A stretch of DNA of 64,000 nt from the NCBI GenBank assembly GCA_016648135.1, contig JADDOH010004258.1, forward strand, positions 124,001 to 188,000. Reading direction: 5' to 3'. The notes beneath the pieces are model-generated. The model was not told the DNA's origin. It searched no databases and worked only from the letters and a program-made list of their open reading frames with translations. The DNA comes from Agrypnia vestita. Taxonomy: Eukaryota > Arthropoda > Insecta > Trichoptera > Phryganeidae. The translations under genes and the position numbers were made by a program. Positions 1 through 11,090 of the stretch are shown in pieces. How positions within the stretch are numbered: position 1 is the first letter of the stretch; each line of letters begins with the position of its first letter.

Positions 1-190
1 ATCCAAAATTATGATAATTATTAAAAAAAAAAAATGAAAATTTGTTAGATCATTTTAATCATCGTCACGAGTCTACCTGCAAAGTTTCAGCTCGATTGGA
101 TCACGGGAAAAGGGTTAAAAATCAATCCAAAATTTTTTCGGCAGACAAGCAGACGCTACGAGTTAAAAGAAAGGGAGAAAAAATAGATGT
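1..190 (+). repeat. ACTCCCTTT-family dispersed repeat, copy A (right part)
   Basis: It shares the family core (CACGAGTCT, CAAAGTTTCAG, GATTGGATCACGGG, AAGGGTTAAAAATC) and ends in the family right end AAAGGGAG near 178. The left part is outside the window. Other copies are at 25678-25923, 29305-30920 (split), 40294-40605, 43336-43650, about 60596-60645 and 63587-63790. The copies occur in both orientations. Confidence 0.85.
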
Positions 191-539
191 TCCATTTAAA
201 ACAAATGTATATAGATGAAATTTAACAACTTTCTATAGTCACTTTAGCGAAAGTGGTAAAGTTGACAATCAACATTAGAAGGTTCCGGGTGTGACTATAT
301 TTTTTTGAATGATAGATTGTTTAAATGTAAATGTATCCATGTGATTCATTTAATTTTTTTTTTAATAATGTCAGTTTTTCTCTTGCAATCAAGTACGGTA
401 AATATTGATAATATTAAAGAGATGCCAATATTTTTCATAAGCCGTGAAATAAATCAGCACAATATACAGCACTTGGTGTAATTTTATTACTATCTAATTC
501 TTCGAGAAGAAAGGCAATGAACAATGATGAATTTCCTAC

Positions 540-761
540 TTGTCAGTATTTTCTAATTTGGCTGCCACGGAGTCTAGATATCTCAGGATGTCATCTCGGC
601 TGTTGATGGCTGCAAGTTCCTGGGCGGTGTGATTGTCGATATCTGCGGCGTACAGGTTGGCCCCGAAGTTCACCAGGAACGTGACACATTCCTTGTGACC
701 CCGGGCCGCAGCCAAGTGGAGAGCCGTGTTCCCAAAGTGATCAGCTTTGTCTGGGTCGCCA
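540..761 (-). CDS. Sans: Sans exon 3: ankyrin repeats 2-3
   Basis: On the minus strand the acceptor is TTTTCAG (ending at 762). The first base T completes a Gly codon with the GG left by exon 2, giving GRGGDPDK as in vertebrate SANS (SRGGDPDK). The 222-nt exon holds 73 codons (about residues 57-129). It includes FGNTALHLAAARGHKECV and ILRYLDSVAAKL, the second and third ankyrin repeats; vertebrate SANS has RYLDSIAAK at the same place. The frame meets TAG two bases after 540. A donor GTAGGA at 539-534 splits that codon in phase 2, like the other introns, so I end the exon at 540. This donor is weaker than the other two. A TAG-terminated short form (ending at 537) is the alternative. The coiled-coil and SAM exons are not in the window. 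Confidence 0.92.
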
Positions 762-1579
762 CTGAAAATCAGAATAATTGTTACATATTACTATTGCATA
801 CGTGGAGGAATAAAGATATGAGAACAGACAGCAAGGTATGCATTTAATAACCTGTGTGCGATCTGTCTGTACGTTCCAGCTCCGAAAAAGGACTGATCAA
901 TGTCTATCCGACTATGAAATCCCTTCCCGGAACCACAAAAATTTCAATTCACCTTTGCCGGCTAAAATAACTGATTCGTCGATAGTTCGAAATTAAGAAG
1001 TTTATCTGTTTTAATGTTCCCGGAGAATTCATCAAAGCAAAGAAAGCTTTTAGAATTTCACCTTCACTGGTGATGTCGTTGTAAGATTATATTTATATAA
1101 AATAAAACACGAAAATTGGATTTGATTATGCACAGCCAAAGAGAAAATTTTTCGAAAAAGCAACCAAAAGAACATCTAAAACGAGTACGATGCTCCGTAG
1201 CTATCTCGACAACTGATTCTAAAATAATACTCCGTTTTTTCGAAAATTTCCCCTTTTATAGCCATTCGACATTTATTTTTTCAAAACAATATATAAAAAC
1301 ACAAATATCATTTTTGTTCTAAACATTTCAACATTAAAATTTTTCATAAATAAAATTAATATTAGTAAGTTCTTACTCACATAAATAATAAAAACACAAT
1401 TTTATTTGATAAACAAGTACATAACATAAAAACAGTATCAATTTTGAAGACATTTTCATTATGTACAGCATTGCCAAATTCTTTGTAGAAGGTTGAAGTT
1501 TCATAAATTCACTTAGGAATGAAATATTTTGGAAGCAACACCATCCTCACATATGATATTGAAGGGAGAGCGGACACTA

Positions 1580-1892
1580 TCAATACAAAGAGCATGCTAA
1601 GAACAACTCAAATGAGAACTTTGCGGGCAATTGCCGGGAAGACTCCGCATGATCGCGTGAGGAATACAGCAAACCGAGAAGTCTGCGAGGTTTAAGATAT
1701 GGTCAGACGGGGTAACAGCGTCGACGATATTGGTAGCAACACATACAAAGAATTAATACAAGAATTCTGCACATAGCTCTGCATGGCATACCAGATGTAC
1801 AGCATCCACCCAGAGAGAGAGCCCCAAAGCAATGGAGAGATAGCTGGAATTCAGCATCACAAGAGGAAACTCCTGCACAAACAGACTTTTGA
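1580..1892 (+). pseudogene. RTE-like LINE, C-terminal reverse-transcriptase ORF remnant
   Basis: In frame from about 1590 the translation includes LRTTQMRTLRAIAGKTPHD followed by RVRN, the region after the RT domain in arthropod RTE-like non-LTR elements. A stop (EV*DMV) interrupts it, and a frameshifted continuation ends PKQWRDSWNSASQEETP...DF and a stop at 1890-1892. The same signature occurs at 41075-41350 (minus strand) and in eroded form at 44755-44895. The copy is 5'-truncated and dead. Confidence 0.75.
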
Positions 1893-2069
1893 GTATAAAT
1901 AAAGTTTAAGAAGACTAATGCATTTAAAATACTACAAGTATAAAAAAGTCTTCCACCAATCACCCACTGACAGATTGAATAATAAAGATTCTTAACGAGC
2001 CTTGTATTTCAGAAACGATTAATGTGAGAAAAAGTGACATTTCTGTGTAAGGACATTTCTGTAGAATGA

Positions 2070-2275
2070 CATTGCATCGTGGAGTTCTGGTGCCAACATT
2101 AATGTATGGAAGAAGAACCTAGAATTGGTAAAAGAAATAAAATAAAGAGGTACATGTCTGAAGGAATATCTACGTATCATAAAGTGAAGAATGTAGATCT
2201 ATTTAGAGTCTAGTAAATCGAATTAATAAAATGTCGCTGAGACGGTTTAGATATGTGAAACATATGACAAATAAA
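2070..2275 (+). pseudogene. Second RTE-like LINE scrap
   Basis: The translation HRGVLVPTLMYG resembles the conserved 'vL.PTL.YG(s)E.W' segment near the end of LINE reverse transcriptases. A frame further on reads NRINKMSLRRFRYVKHM, like the 'LRWFGHV.RM' segment. Stops and frameshifts interrupt it. It lies in the same orientation just downstream of the 1580-1892 scrap but cannot be one collinear copy, because its segments belong before that one. Confidence 0.45.
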
Positions 2276-3651
2276 GAAGAGTACAGTGTTCTATATTCTC
2301 TGCATACTCCTGCAGAACCGGCACAGTGTTAAGTTGATTATATCGTGAAAAAATACAAACATTTCTACACTATATTTGTAATAGAGTAAATACATAAATA
2401 ATTAATTGAAAAATAATATCATCAAGAACACTTAAGATATATCTTATCTTTTGAACATTCTTAGCCGATTGATATTACGTAGTATTTGAAAATTTCCGAT
2501 ACAAGATAAAAAAAAGACATGATACATATAATCTGCACAGAAACGTATGGCACATTCCTCGATTATCAACTCAGGAAATGACAAATAAATTTTGCAGAAC
2601 TTGATTGACCAATACAGGAAAGAAGAGAACACAAGTCTAGAAGAGAAATTAAGGTAGAAAATATGGTGTGAGAGAGTAAAATCTGTTGTGCATTCAGTAA
2701 AAATTGAGGCTTTTCGAACACTAGTTCTATTGAGTCACTTATTTTCGACCAGCGTCAAAAATTAGTGACCAAATTATCATCAAGTAATAGATAAGAAAAG
2801 ATTAGACTAATTCATGGCTATGCGATTGCCCTGGAGGTAATTCAGGAGATCTTGAAGTGACCTACATGAGGTGTCTTCGATTTCTCACTACTATTTTCGA
2901 GAAAGATTTTTGGTCCGATTGGCGAATTAGGCATTGACGTTACAAGCTCAAAGTGTATGATTTCTAAGACCTTGATGTTAAGATAAAAAAAATTGAAGTC
3001 CTCTTAGACGCGCCACGCACATGGCTCTTCATTATGCCTAACATAAACCAGAAGGGAGACAGATTATCAGAAGACTATAATTCAATGGGATGCATAAATG
3101 GGTTCCGGACCTCTCAACTCTCTAGCTCCAACTCTCAACGTTGGTGATTGGTCGACTGAGGAGAAAAAAATGAGAGGAGTGGAGGAAATTCATTGAAGTG
3201 GCCAAAACCTGGGATATAATGCTATAGAGATGATTTTCCATTAAAAATTAATCATGATAAATAACTTAACCCATAAAAACAAAGTTTTTATTATAAATTC
3301 TTTATATGCAAGAAAAAGACCTGCATGCAAAATTTTTCATTTGATGTCATTCAAACACATTCAAACTTCTTCTCTGTATAGGTGGATTCATGTAGGAATG
3401 TCTTATTTTCACCTACATGTACTGTTTTATTCATAATGACATCACCCAAGTGTGATTATCCAGGAACCCAGCCTTTTAAGCATCGTTCTTAGCATCTTGG
3501 AGAAAAAATGAATATTGTTTGAAAATAATTCCAGATTTGGTGTAAAATATATATATATTTTTTTCAATTGATTGAGCAACATAGGAGATGGACATTTAAA
3601 AAAAAATTGATTATTTTATTTGTATATATCTACTTTTATATGAGTTTTTTT

Positions 3652-3692
3652 CACCGACATGTTTCAGAAATTACCATTCCATCATCAGGGTG
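3652..3692 (-). ncRNA. Hammerhead-like ribozyme motif (family A, left arm)
   Basis: On the minus strand the order is CACC (3692-3689), CTGATGA (3688-3682), a stem II that can pair GGAA with TTTC, GAAA (3665-3662), a minimal stem III AC/GT, cleavage triplet GTC, then GGTG (3655-3652) pairing with CACC as stem I. One extra U lies between the core A9 and stem II, so the core is not canonical. Small hammerhead variants with tiny stem III that work as dimers are known from Penelope-like elements. Confidence 0.55.
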
Positions 3693-3866
3693 CTGTATAA
3701 CTGTCAAAAAATTCGAATGAAATGTCTGTTGTTCCTTGTTTTTCAAATTATTTAAAATAATATTATTACTGAAGTTCTTGATTACTCACAATAATGGGAA
3801 AATATATAAATTTTAGAAATATTTAAAGACATGATAAATTTTAGAAATTTTTTGACAGTTATGCAG

Positions 3867-3907
3867 CACCCTGATGATGGAATGGTAATTTCTGAAACAT
3901 GTTGGTG
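3867..3907 (+). ncRNA. Hammerhead-like ribozyme motif (family A, right arm)
   Basis: CACC (3867-3870), CTGATGA (3871-3877), GGAA/TTTC stem II, GAAA (3894-3897), AC/GT stem III, triplet GTT and GGTG (3904-3907). It is the mirror of the left-arm motif except that the cleavage triplet is GTT instead of GTC, which is usually a slower hammerhead substrate. Both arms keep all stem I pairs. Confidence 0.5.
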
Positions 3908-6162
3908 AAGAAAAACTCACATAAAAGTAGATATATACAAATAAAATAATCAATATTTTTTTAAATAATTATATTTTTTATAAAGAGAAAAAGTAAAAAC
4001 GCCAAAAAATTGGAAAGTAAAAACTCTATAAATGATGGTTTTTGAATGGAAAATAGAGACACCCCTCGCGGAGCAGCGGCTAAGACTACGAAAACCGAAT
4101 AAAAGCGAATTTAATTTAACAGCATCACTTTGGAACGCTCATTTTCAGCACACTCGATAGCGGCACTCGTGCTTATCGATTGCAATATTTACATGTAAAA
4201 TTGGTTAACGCGTTGCAGAGCAACATACAAAAATATAAAAAAAAAACAGCAAAAAAGTTCTAAAATAAATGCCATTCCGTGGACACGCAATTCGGAACAA
4301 AAATTTCCAGTAGACTCGATGCGCACTATTGCGCGCTGTGTAGTAAGTTGTCACACCTCACTATGATATTTTTTAACCGAATTATTAAAAAAACAGAAAA
4401 TTTCGAGTTTGGGTGGATATCAAAAAAACTGGAGAGGGTAAAAAAAAACAGCCGAATGATGGCGCCTCCAACGTGAACGTGATACTCGATTTTTGAAATT
4501 CATTCAAACTATACAAACAGTCGCAGAAACATCGCGCTCGGTAAAAAAAGCCCAAAAACAACTAACATGTCTGCAGTATCAGCGATTATTATGCATAAAA
4601 TCAGACATCTAAAGTGATAAAATGCTAAGCTTGGTTTACATAGCGAATTTATTAATAGATATCACCAGTGAAAATGTATGATAAAAGTGGATAAAACCGA
4701 TGCACTTATCATGGGGATTGTCTGAAGTAGAATTACAATAGCATTAATTAAATGTATAGTTTTTATGAGACAAAAATTATGATTAACGTCGAACATTCCG
4801 TAAGGTTGAAGATAGTTCTAATCATGGTATGCTACTCTGTATACTATGGTAATCATAATACGTCTAAAACAAAATATTTATTAGTTAGTTTATTTATCTT
4901 TATTACCTGCGTCAGGCTGAAGAAGATAATCCACAAAACCGAACATATTACAGTCAATCAATCAATTTCCTAAGTCAGCACTGATAATATTATCCTATAT
5001 GACATAAAACATCTTTGAAAACATATTTTTAAGTTTTAAGCAATTTTGAAATCATTGATAATCTTTCAAGGTTTATTATTATTAGGATGTTGCAGATGGA
5101 AGGAAGAAAAACTTAATGATTTAATTGTTCTTTTTAATGCATATACGACATATACGTAAAACTCAAGAGTAAAATACCCATTTCAAATAAGTAGCCATAT
5201 GAAAGCAGCAGCATATAGTACAAAAACACGTATTGAACAGCTGTTCCAAGCCTTCTATATTGTATACAAAATAGATTCAATATTATGATAGCAGAAATCA
5301 ACGTTGAGATAAGGTTTCAATTGCTTTGGGTACCTACATGCTATTGAGGGAATTCAGCAGGTCATACAACAATATTGGGACCTAAATTCGAGTTGAATTC
5401 TTAAATTCATCTTGGCACCTCACTTTAATGTTCATAAAAACCGGGTGGAACATATTCAAAATTATTTCAAAAACACTACGAGGAATATGCAAAGGACCAC
5501 ACAATACAAGCTTTGGCATAATGCAAAAGATAAGGCATCTATTTATATTAAATTATATATGGATCTATTGATCAAAGAATCTATAGATAAATTTTGATGA
5601 CACACAGATGGGATATGATAAATATTAATATGGAAGAAAATATATCGCAATATCGTAACAGGGATTTATATTCAATCAATTTCACCAGATACTAAATTAT
5701 TCCAGAAATAAAAAATACGAAATATAATACATATGCAATGGAAAGTACAAGATACAAAATCGTCCAAAAATGAGAAAATGATAAGGTAATGTGCATTTTG
5801 TTTATGGAGTCATTGTCAATTTCCAACAAGTATACAATAAATGAACGAAATAATAGACAATAACTCCAATATTTCAGACATTAAGATAACAGCTTAATGA
5901 CAGTTTTTTTGAAGAAAAATGATATTTTTGAAATGATTGTAAATAAAATTGACAATTGATATTTTCTTTCGCACTCTAAACACATGTTTTAAAGTTATTT
6001 TATATATTTTTCAATATACAGATTGTCAACAGGTCACGAATGACTATGATAGATAGTCCAAGCAAAAATTACTTAGATGACAAAATAAACTATTTTGAGC
6101 AGAGAAATTAGAAATAATGTAGATAATAAAATTAAGAGTTATGTTTTAAATCAACAAGTTAT

Positions 6163-6372
6163 ATGAAATATAAAGTATGTAGTACCAAGGTCAATGCGGT
6201 CTATCATTTGACATGCAACGGTTCTTGGCGTGGTCGACGGAACGAGTTTTGTCATTCTAAACATAAATATTTTTTTACGTGCATGCTGACAGATGCAACT
6301 TTTGGTGGTTTTTGGAGTCAGAATAAGCTCCGATTTGTAGAAAATGCACACAACCATGAAAGAACAATAATT
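6163..6372 (+). other. Short ORF, possible zinc-finger fragment of a transposon
   Basis: An open frame begins MKYKVCSTKVNAVYHLTCN and contains well-spaced Cys residues and NAHNHE near its end. This loosely recalls FLYWCH/WRKY-like zinc fingers found in MULE-type transposases (C...C...HNH). There is no other support, and the frame soon runs into T-rich DNA. A LINE 3'-end sequence (about 6010-6065, like that at 37044-37110) lies just upstream. Confidence 0.2.
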
Positions 6373-6708
6373 TTTTTTACTATGTTATAGATTTACAAGT
6401 CAATCCTTGAATGCCCTGTTTCCATAATGCTGAAAGTGTCATGTTTGACATTTATAATTTTTTTATTCTAAGGTTCCGTGATTTTAGATGTAATATTATA
6501 ATTGATTTATTATCTGTTTGCATTAAATGACCTGCGCTCATTTTTATTCATATTTCCACTAGAACGCACTTGCATTAGTGATTTATCTTCCACGTGAAAG
6601 TGTCGACACAACTAAATTAAATTTAGCGAATTTGCAAATTTATTTGGAGACAAATTAATGTCAGAGAAAATTATTATTTTTAGATTAAAAATAAACATGA
6701 AAACTTAC

Positions 6709-6852
6709 CCCCGTCCACACAGTAGTCTAAGGGCATCTAGGTGACCTTCGAAGGCCGCCCACAGCGTCGGGGTCATGCCAGCTTCATCCCTGCCATTGCA
6801 CTCCTTGCGGCTGGCTTCTCTCAGCACGTCCAGCAAGCCATCCTTCGCGGCC
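6709..6852 (-). CDS. Sans: Sans exon 2: first ankyrin repeat region
   Basis: On the minus strand the acceptor is CCTCAG (ending at 6853) and the donor is GTAAGT (starting at 6708). The 144-nt exon gives 47 full codons (about residues 9-55) with one base at the start and two at the end, so it is a symmetric phase 2-2 exon. The peptide includes [17 protein letters not shown] and then [19 protein letters not shown], which parallels the start of vertebrate SANS ([37 protein letters not shown]). SANS is a cytoplasmic scaffold whose ankyrin repeats, central region and SAM domain link myosin VIIa and harmonin-type partners in actin-based protrusions. That role is family knowledge and is not visible here. 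Codon third positions are GC-rich against AT-rich flanks, as expected for a real exon. Confidence 0.95.
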
Positions 6853-8039
6853 CTGAGGGTTAACCATTTCAATTTAGTATTAACACGAATATTTGTTTTC
6901 GCTGTGACGATATATATGGTGGTGTTAGATGTGAGATTCTTGAATTGATATATAAAGATTAAATAGTATCGAGCTGATGTAAGTGCACAAATAAGTATCT
7001 ATATATAACTAAAATATACATAAAACAAATAAAAAACTATATATTTAAGTAGTGTTGTTTGCTTTAAGAGGTTACACCGCCTTGAGGTATCAAAAAATAC
7101 ATTCAAAATCATATTTTTAAAAATAAATTCCGTGTTATACAATATACAAGGCATGTGTGATTCTGTAGCATTAGGGAGATTCAATAAAAAATATTCTATT
7201 TTTAAAACTAGTCGTTTGTTGACATATTTTATACTTAAGAATTTTTAATTCTAAATACTAATAGAGATGTTTTTAATATATTAAAAAAAACTTTTAAATA
7301 AGTGGTTGAAGCCTCAAAATGCGGGAGTAATTATAATATATTGTTTAAAATCATCTCTTTATAAAAAACCGTTTTAAAATCATCAAAAAACGTCAAAATT
7401 TCTTGTACATTTATTAAAACTTTATTAATATTGAACATTTCTTAATTACTTTTTACAGATTTACATTCGTAAGAAAACAAATTCTGCATAGATATAAATA
7501 TTCCGTAACTAAGGGTGATTTCTAAGACACTGAAAACGAATTTTATGGCTGCGGCCTGTTGATTAATGCTTATATTTTCTTAATTATTGTAAATAATGTT
7601 CAGTTTATTACTTTCATATACGAAAAAAGATTTCATCTATGTTATTGTCCTAAAAATCTAGTCTAGCATATACATTATGTTATAATAATGAATAATAAAC
7701 ATCCACTTTTTCGAAAAAAATGTTTCAAAAAATACATTTAAAACTTCTGTTGAAATACGTTGTAAATATACAAGATTTGTGTGATTCCGCAGCAATAGTG
7801 AGATTCAATAAAAGATATTAGATTAATGTGGATATTATCTCAATTAGAATAAGAGTGACACATTTCCACCAAAATATACATAAATACAGAGCGTTATAAT
7901 TTTCTTCGAAATGACTTGATTAAATACATGAATTACAATCTGCAGGTAATGATTCAAGTTCAGCCCCCCTCTTCCACGTCCCACCCCAAGCCTTTCTTGT
8001 ATTTAATATCCCATTTATATCAAATAAACCAGTTTTTAT

Positions 8040-8560
8040 AAATGAATGTAGAGTGCGACCAGTATAAATTAGGACCAGTATATAGTAGGGGGAGGGCGAT
8101 TCCGTAGCGAAACAGAAGTTACCAGGGTGTAAATTTTAATATAAAATTATATTATTTATTTTTAATTGAAGTTTATTCGGTGTATTATGTATTGTGAAAT
8201 ACATAAAATATCGAGTGTCCAGTGATCGGTGTTGTAGCCTTTAATAGCATAAATATGATCAATTTGATTGACAAAACACACCCTATGCAATTAAAAAAAA
8301 AATTATATAATTTTTTTTTTTTTAAATATTTTTTTGGATAATTAGTTTGATCTCTTTTAAAAAAAAAGATAAAATACTTAACATAATACTAATTCCTATT
8401 GTTTTACCTTTCAAATAAGACCTCTTTGATGTTTATAGGATATCTACATGGGTTACATAAAAATGGAGGAAAATGACATACAGGGGGTGTTTTGTTGATG
8501 AAATTGTACAAATTTTATGCTATTAAAGGCTCAGACACCAGTCACCGGATACACTGTATA
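8040..8560. repeat. Foldback element with TGTCCGGTGACCGGTG-type arms
   Basis: The segment around 8213-8300 (GTGTCCAGTGATCGGTG, TTTAATAGCAT, AAACACACCC) is repeated inverted at about 8485-8555 (GGGGTGTTTTG, ATGCTATTAAAGG, CACCAGTCACCGG). The left part (AGGGAGGGCG, AACAGAAGTTACCAGGGTG) recurs in reverse orientation at about 26440-26570. It is a non-autonomous element of unknown class. Confidence 0.6.
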
Positions 8561-9841
8561 TGTAAAAATTGTAAGTATTTTTCGGTTTGTATTAATTCGT
8601 GAATATTATATTCATTCATGTTATTATATGCTATTATGATACGAAAGTGTACCATACAATAAAATAATATATAGTAAATATAATAACACAACATCTACTT
8701 CATATCCACACCACCTTTCTTTGAGGTAGAGTACAAGGCGCGTTTTTTTTACATGATACCCCGTAGGCCTATTCATCCACATTTTATGAAAATTTAGAAA
8801 ATCCCTAAAACTTGATAAAAATAAATGGCATAAATAACAATCAATAACAAACCATAAAAAACAAACCACATAGTAACAGACGATAAATAACGTGTCATCA
8901 TCATAAAAATAATTGCGCTAAAAAATGTATACACAAATGTACAAACACAAAAAATGGATCATAAAAAAAATAACGATGTTTTACGCAAAACGAAAAATTA
9001 AAGGCAGCGGGCAATAAAAAATAGTAAAACTTACAAAAAAGAGACAAAACGCACGAAAAAATTAACAATTAAACGAAATATAAGTAATCTAAAAATTGAA
9101 ATTAAAATCCGACGGTTCACTAAAAAAAACAGGAAAAACAATAAATAATATATATCATAGAAAATGAATCAAATCTATGTAAACTACGTCATAAGAAGGA
9201 CTATAGATGTCATAATCCATTCGTTCGAATATATTAAAGAAACTGATTAACCTATAAACAACCTTAAAATTTTTTCTTACGGTGTATATTTTCGTCCATC
9301 GATTTGATCGGCTATTTTTTTTAAGAATTTGCGAAAGAGTACATTCAATGATTTCGTCACCATTATCAATTCATTAATTTATTTAAAGCATTTTCATAAA
9401 CATCTACAAATTATGTTTCTTGTAGTTATGTCGTTGGATCTAATGTCGCGTGGATCTTTTGACGTGGAAACGTCCCGTAAAAACCGCTAAAAAAAAGGGA
9501 AGCCGGAGCGCACCGAGCCTCAAAAAATATTAAAAAAAAACTAAAAATATAATTCGAAATAGTAAATTTCGATTTACGGAACTCGGTTCCGTAAACGAGG
9601 AATGGATGTACGGGAAATATTTATTACCTCAACACGGAATGTATGAAATAATGGAAAACGTTCCACGGCACAGTGGCACAATCAAGATAAACGGCTTCTA
9701 GAAATAGAGTTCCTTCACACTTTAATAAATAATTATTGCGCAGAACGCGATAATGGAGTGTTAACATTATTAACAAAATAACTTGTGCGCAACTGGCACA
9801 AATCACCATTCGCATTACTAATAAAATTAATAATACCAATA

Positions 9842-10060
9842 GTTATGGAGATAAGCGACTTCAAAGTTTGCATTTCTTTTTCAATATTTCTGACTTATTT
9901 TAGGTAAAACGTTGGGACATAATGAATGTGACTTCTATCGAATATTAACAATTCATTTTCTTTGATACAGATCTAGTTAAATTATTAAATTTTCAATGCA
10001 AGAAAACACTGTGGCTTGACGTTATATTAAATTTAAAATAAAATAGGTATAAAGCTTTTA
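9842..10060. repeat. Partial copy of the CCCTGTATA foldback family (core)
   Basis: It contains the family core: GTTATGGAGATAAGCGAC, AAAGTTTGCAT, CAATATTTCTGACTTATTTT and AAAACGTTGG. Only the middle is kept; no inverted partner arm remains. It directly precedes the Penelope fragment. Confidence 0.5.
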
Positions 10061-10069
10061 ACCACTTTA

Positions 10070-10795
10070 TTGCTACATAGAAATCTGATTTCGACAAATA
10101 AATTTATTTATAACGTTTCTTCGACTATCAATAGTAATAATCTAACACCCCAATGGCGTAGAGTTCTTTTTGAAAATAATTTTTCTATATTAAGCACGGC
10201 TAAAATTCCCAAAGAGACAAAGCCAGCATTTTATACCAATTTAGGCAAATTATTAATTAACAGTTAAGACAAAGAAAACACATTAAATCATTCTGGCATT
10301 TGTAAACTCAGCTGCAATGGCTATCCAGCTTTCTATATTGGTAAAACATTGAGAAACGTAAATATTAGAATAAAAGAACACATAAAATGCTTAACAAATA
10401 AATATAGGGTTTTCGGAATTCGCCGAACGAGTAATTAATTTTTATCAAACATTTAATAATAATACAAAGCCACAAATTTTACACAAAAATGGAATAGGTT
10501 TGCAACTTAAAAATATGGAAGCATTAGATAATCAATAAAGTTATATAAAAATAATAGCCAAATTATAAAAAAAAAACAAAAAAAATTATCTAAAAGTCCG
10601 ATCTTAAAGTTGTTCTTCTCTCCTCGCTCAACCCCTCCCCTTTCCTCACCTAGTTGTCATTAGATCCCTCTCTGATTGTAAATGTCTGTACTTAAATTAT
10701 TATACTTCTCCTGAAGAAGGTTGAGACCAACCGAAGCCAGTTGACAAATAGTAATAAATTGATTTAAAACTAAGTATTTTATTTTAACCCTTAAC
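10070..10795 (+). pseudogene. Penelope-like retroelement 3' fragment with GIY-YIG endonuclease domain
   Basis: An open frame (10070-10267) corresponds to the linker between the reverse transcriptase and the endonuclease of Penelope-like elements. After a stop (10265-10267), the same frame encodes SGICKLSCNGYPAFYIGKT at 10292-10348, a clear GIY-YIG nuclease motif with the following Arg/His (RIKEHIK). Near 10481-10540 another stretch, ILHKNGIGLQLKNMEALDN, matches the end of the Penelope ORF. Stops and a frameshift interrupt it. The 3'UTR carries a hammerhead-like motif (10707-10745) and runs to about 10795. In the full element this enzyme would reverse-transcribe and insert its own RNA; here only a decayed 3' end is left. 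Confidence 0.85.
10707..10745 (+). ncRNA. Degenerate hammerhead-like motif downstream of the Penelope ORF
   Basis: CTGAAGA (10711-10717; position 7 is variable in hammerheads) is followed by a perfect GGTTG/CAACC stem with AGAC loop, GAAG and GTT. Stem I pairing is poor, so this copy is probably inactive. The hairpin at 42690-42905 carries the same consensus. Its place after a GIY-YIG frame links family C to Penelope-like elements. Confidence 0.45.
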
Positions 10796-10904
10796 TGGTA
10801 TCGTTAATAAATTATTAAAACCTCGAGGAAGTTTGAAACAGTATTTTTATCTATCTAAAGAAATAAATGAGGCCGACTTATAATTTCTTCGGTATATTCT
10901 ATGA

Positions 10905-11090
10905 TAAGTTTGCTGGTCTAGTGGCTACGGCGTTCGCCAAGTGATTTAATTAATGGTCGGGGTTTCGAGCCTCATTCTAGGACACCAGCAAGTTAGTCCT
11001 ATTTTCACAGCACAAGCGATTCCCTTAGTACGAAATACTAAGAAATACTGATGTGACCGTATGCATCTCTACTAAATTAAAAGATATATA
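10905..11090 (+). repeat. tRNA-derived SINE, copy 1
   Basis: It starts with a tRNA-like head (GGTCTAGTGGCTACGGCG as A-box, GGGTTTCGAGCCTC as eroded B-box), followed by the body CAGCAAGTTAGTCCTATTTT and ...GATGTGAC. The same body follows the tRNA head at 15785-15970. Confidence 0.75.

Larger units (their letters stand above)
3556..3965. mobile_element. Penelope-type inverted-repeat (hairpin) element, family A
   Basis: Two arms of about 120 bp in opposite orientation (about 3597-3720 and 3833-3962) can fold on each other. Each arm carries CTGATGATGG...CTGAAACATG and an end rich in AGTAGATATATAC. A shorter relative lacking the CTGATGA part lies at 38382-38555, flanked by a 14-bp duplication. 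The arms contain hammerhead-like ribozyme motifs (annotated separately). Assignment to Penelope-like elements rests on those motifs and is inferred. Confidence 0.6.
762..6708 (-). other. Sans intron 2 (about 5.9 kb), repeat-filled
   Basis: This interval lies between exons 3 and 2 of Sans. It contains RTE-like LINE scraps (1580-1892, 2070-2275), a Penelope-type hairpin with ribozyme-like motifs (3556-3965), a LINE 3' tail (about 6010-6065) and a weak zinc-finger-like ORF (6163-6372). About 1165-1560 resembles the DNA around mariner copy 2 (54.8-55.0 and 56.34-56.43 kb) and is a dispersed repeat of unknown class. I recognise nothing in 2640-3240 or 3970-6000 except a scrap of the ACTCCCTTT family near 3255-3295 and a GC-rich patch at 4025-4500. 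No exon-like segment homologous to SANS was found inside. Confidence 0.8.

Noticed and set aside
537..539. In-frame TAG as the true end of Sans
   Set aside because: It would remove the central region and SAM domain of the family; a phase-matched GT splits this very codon. Kept as a possible short isoform only.
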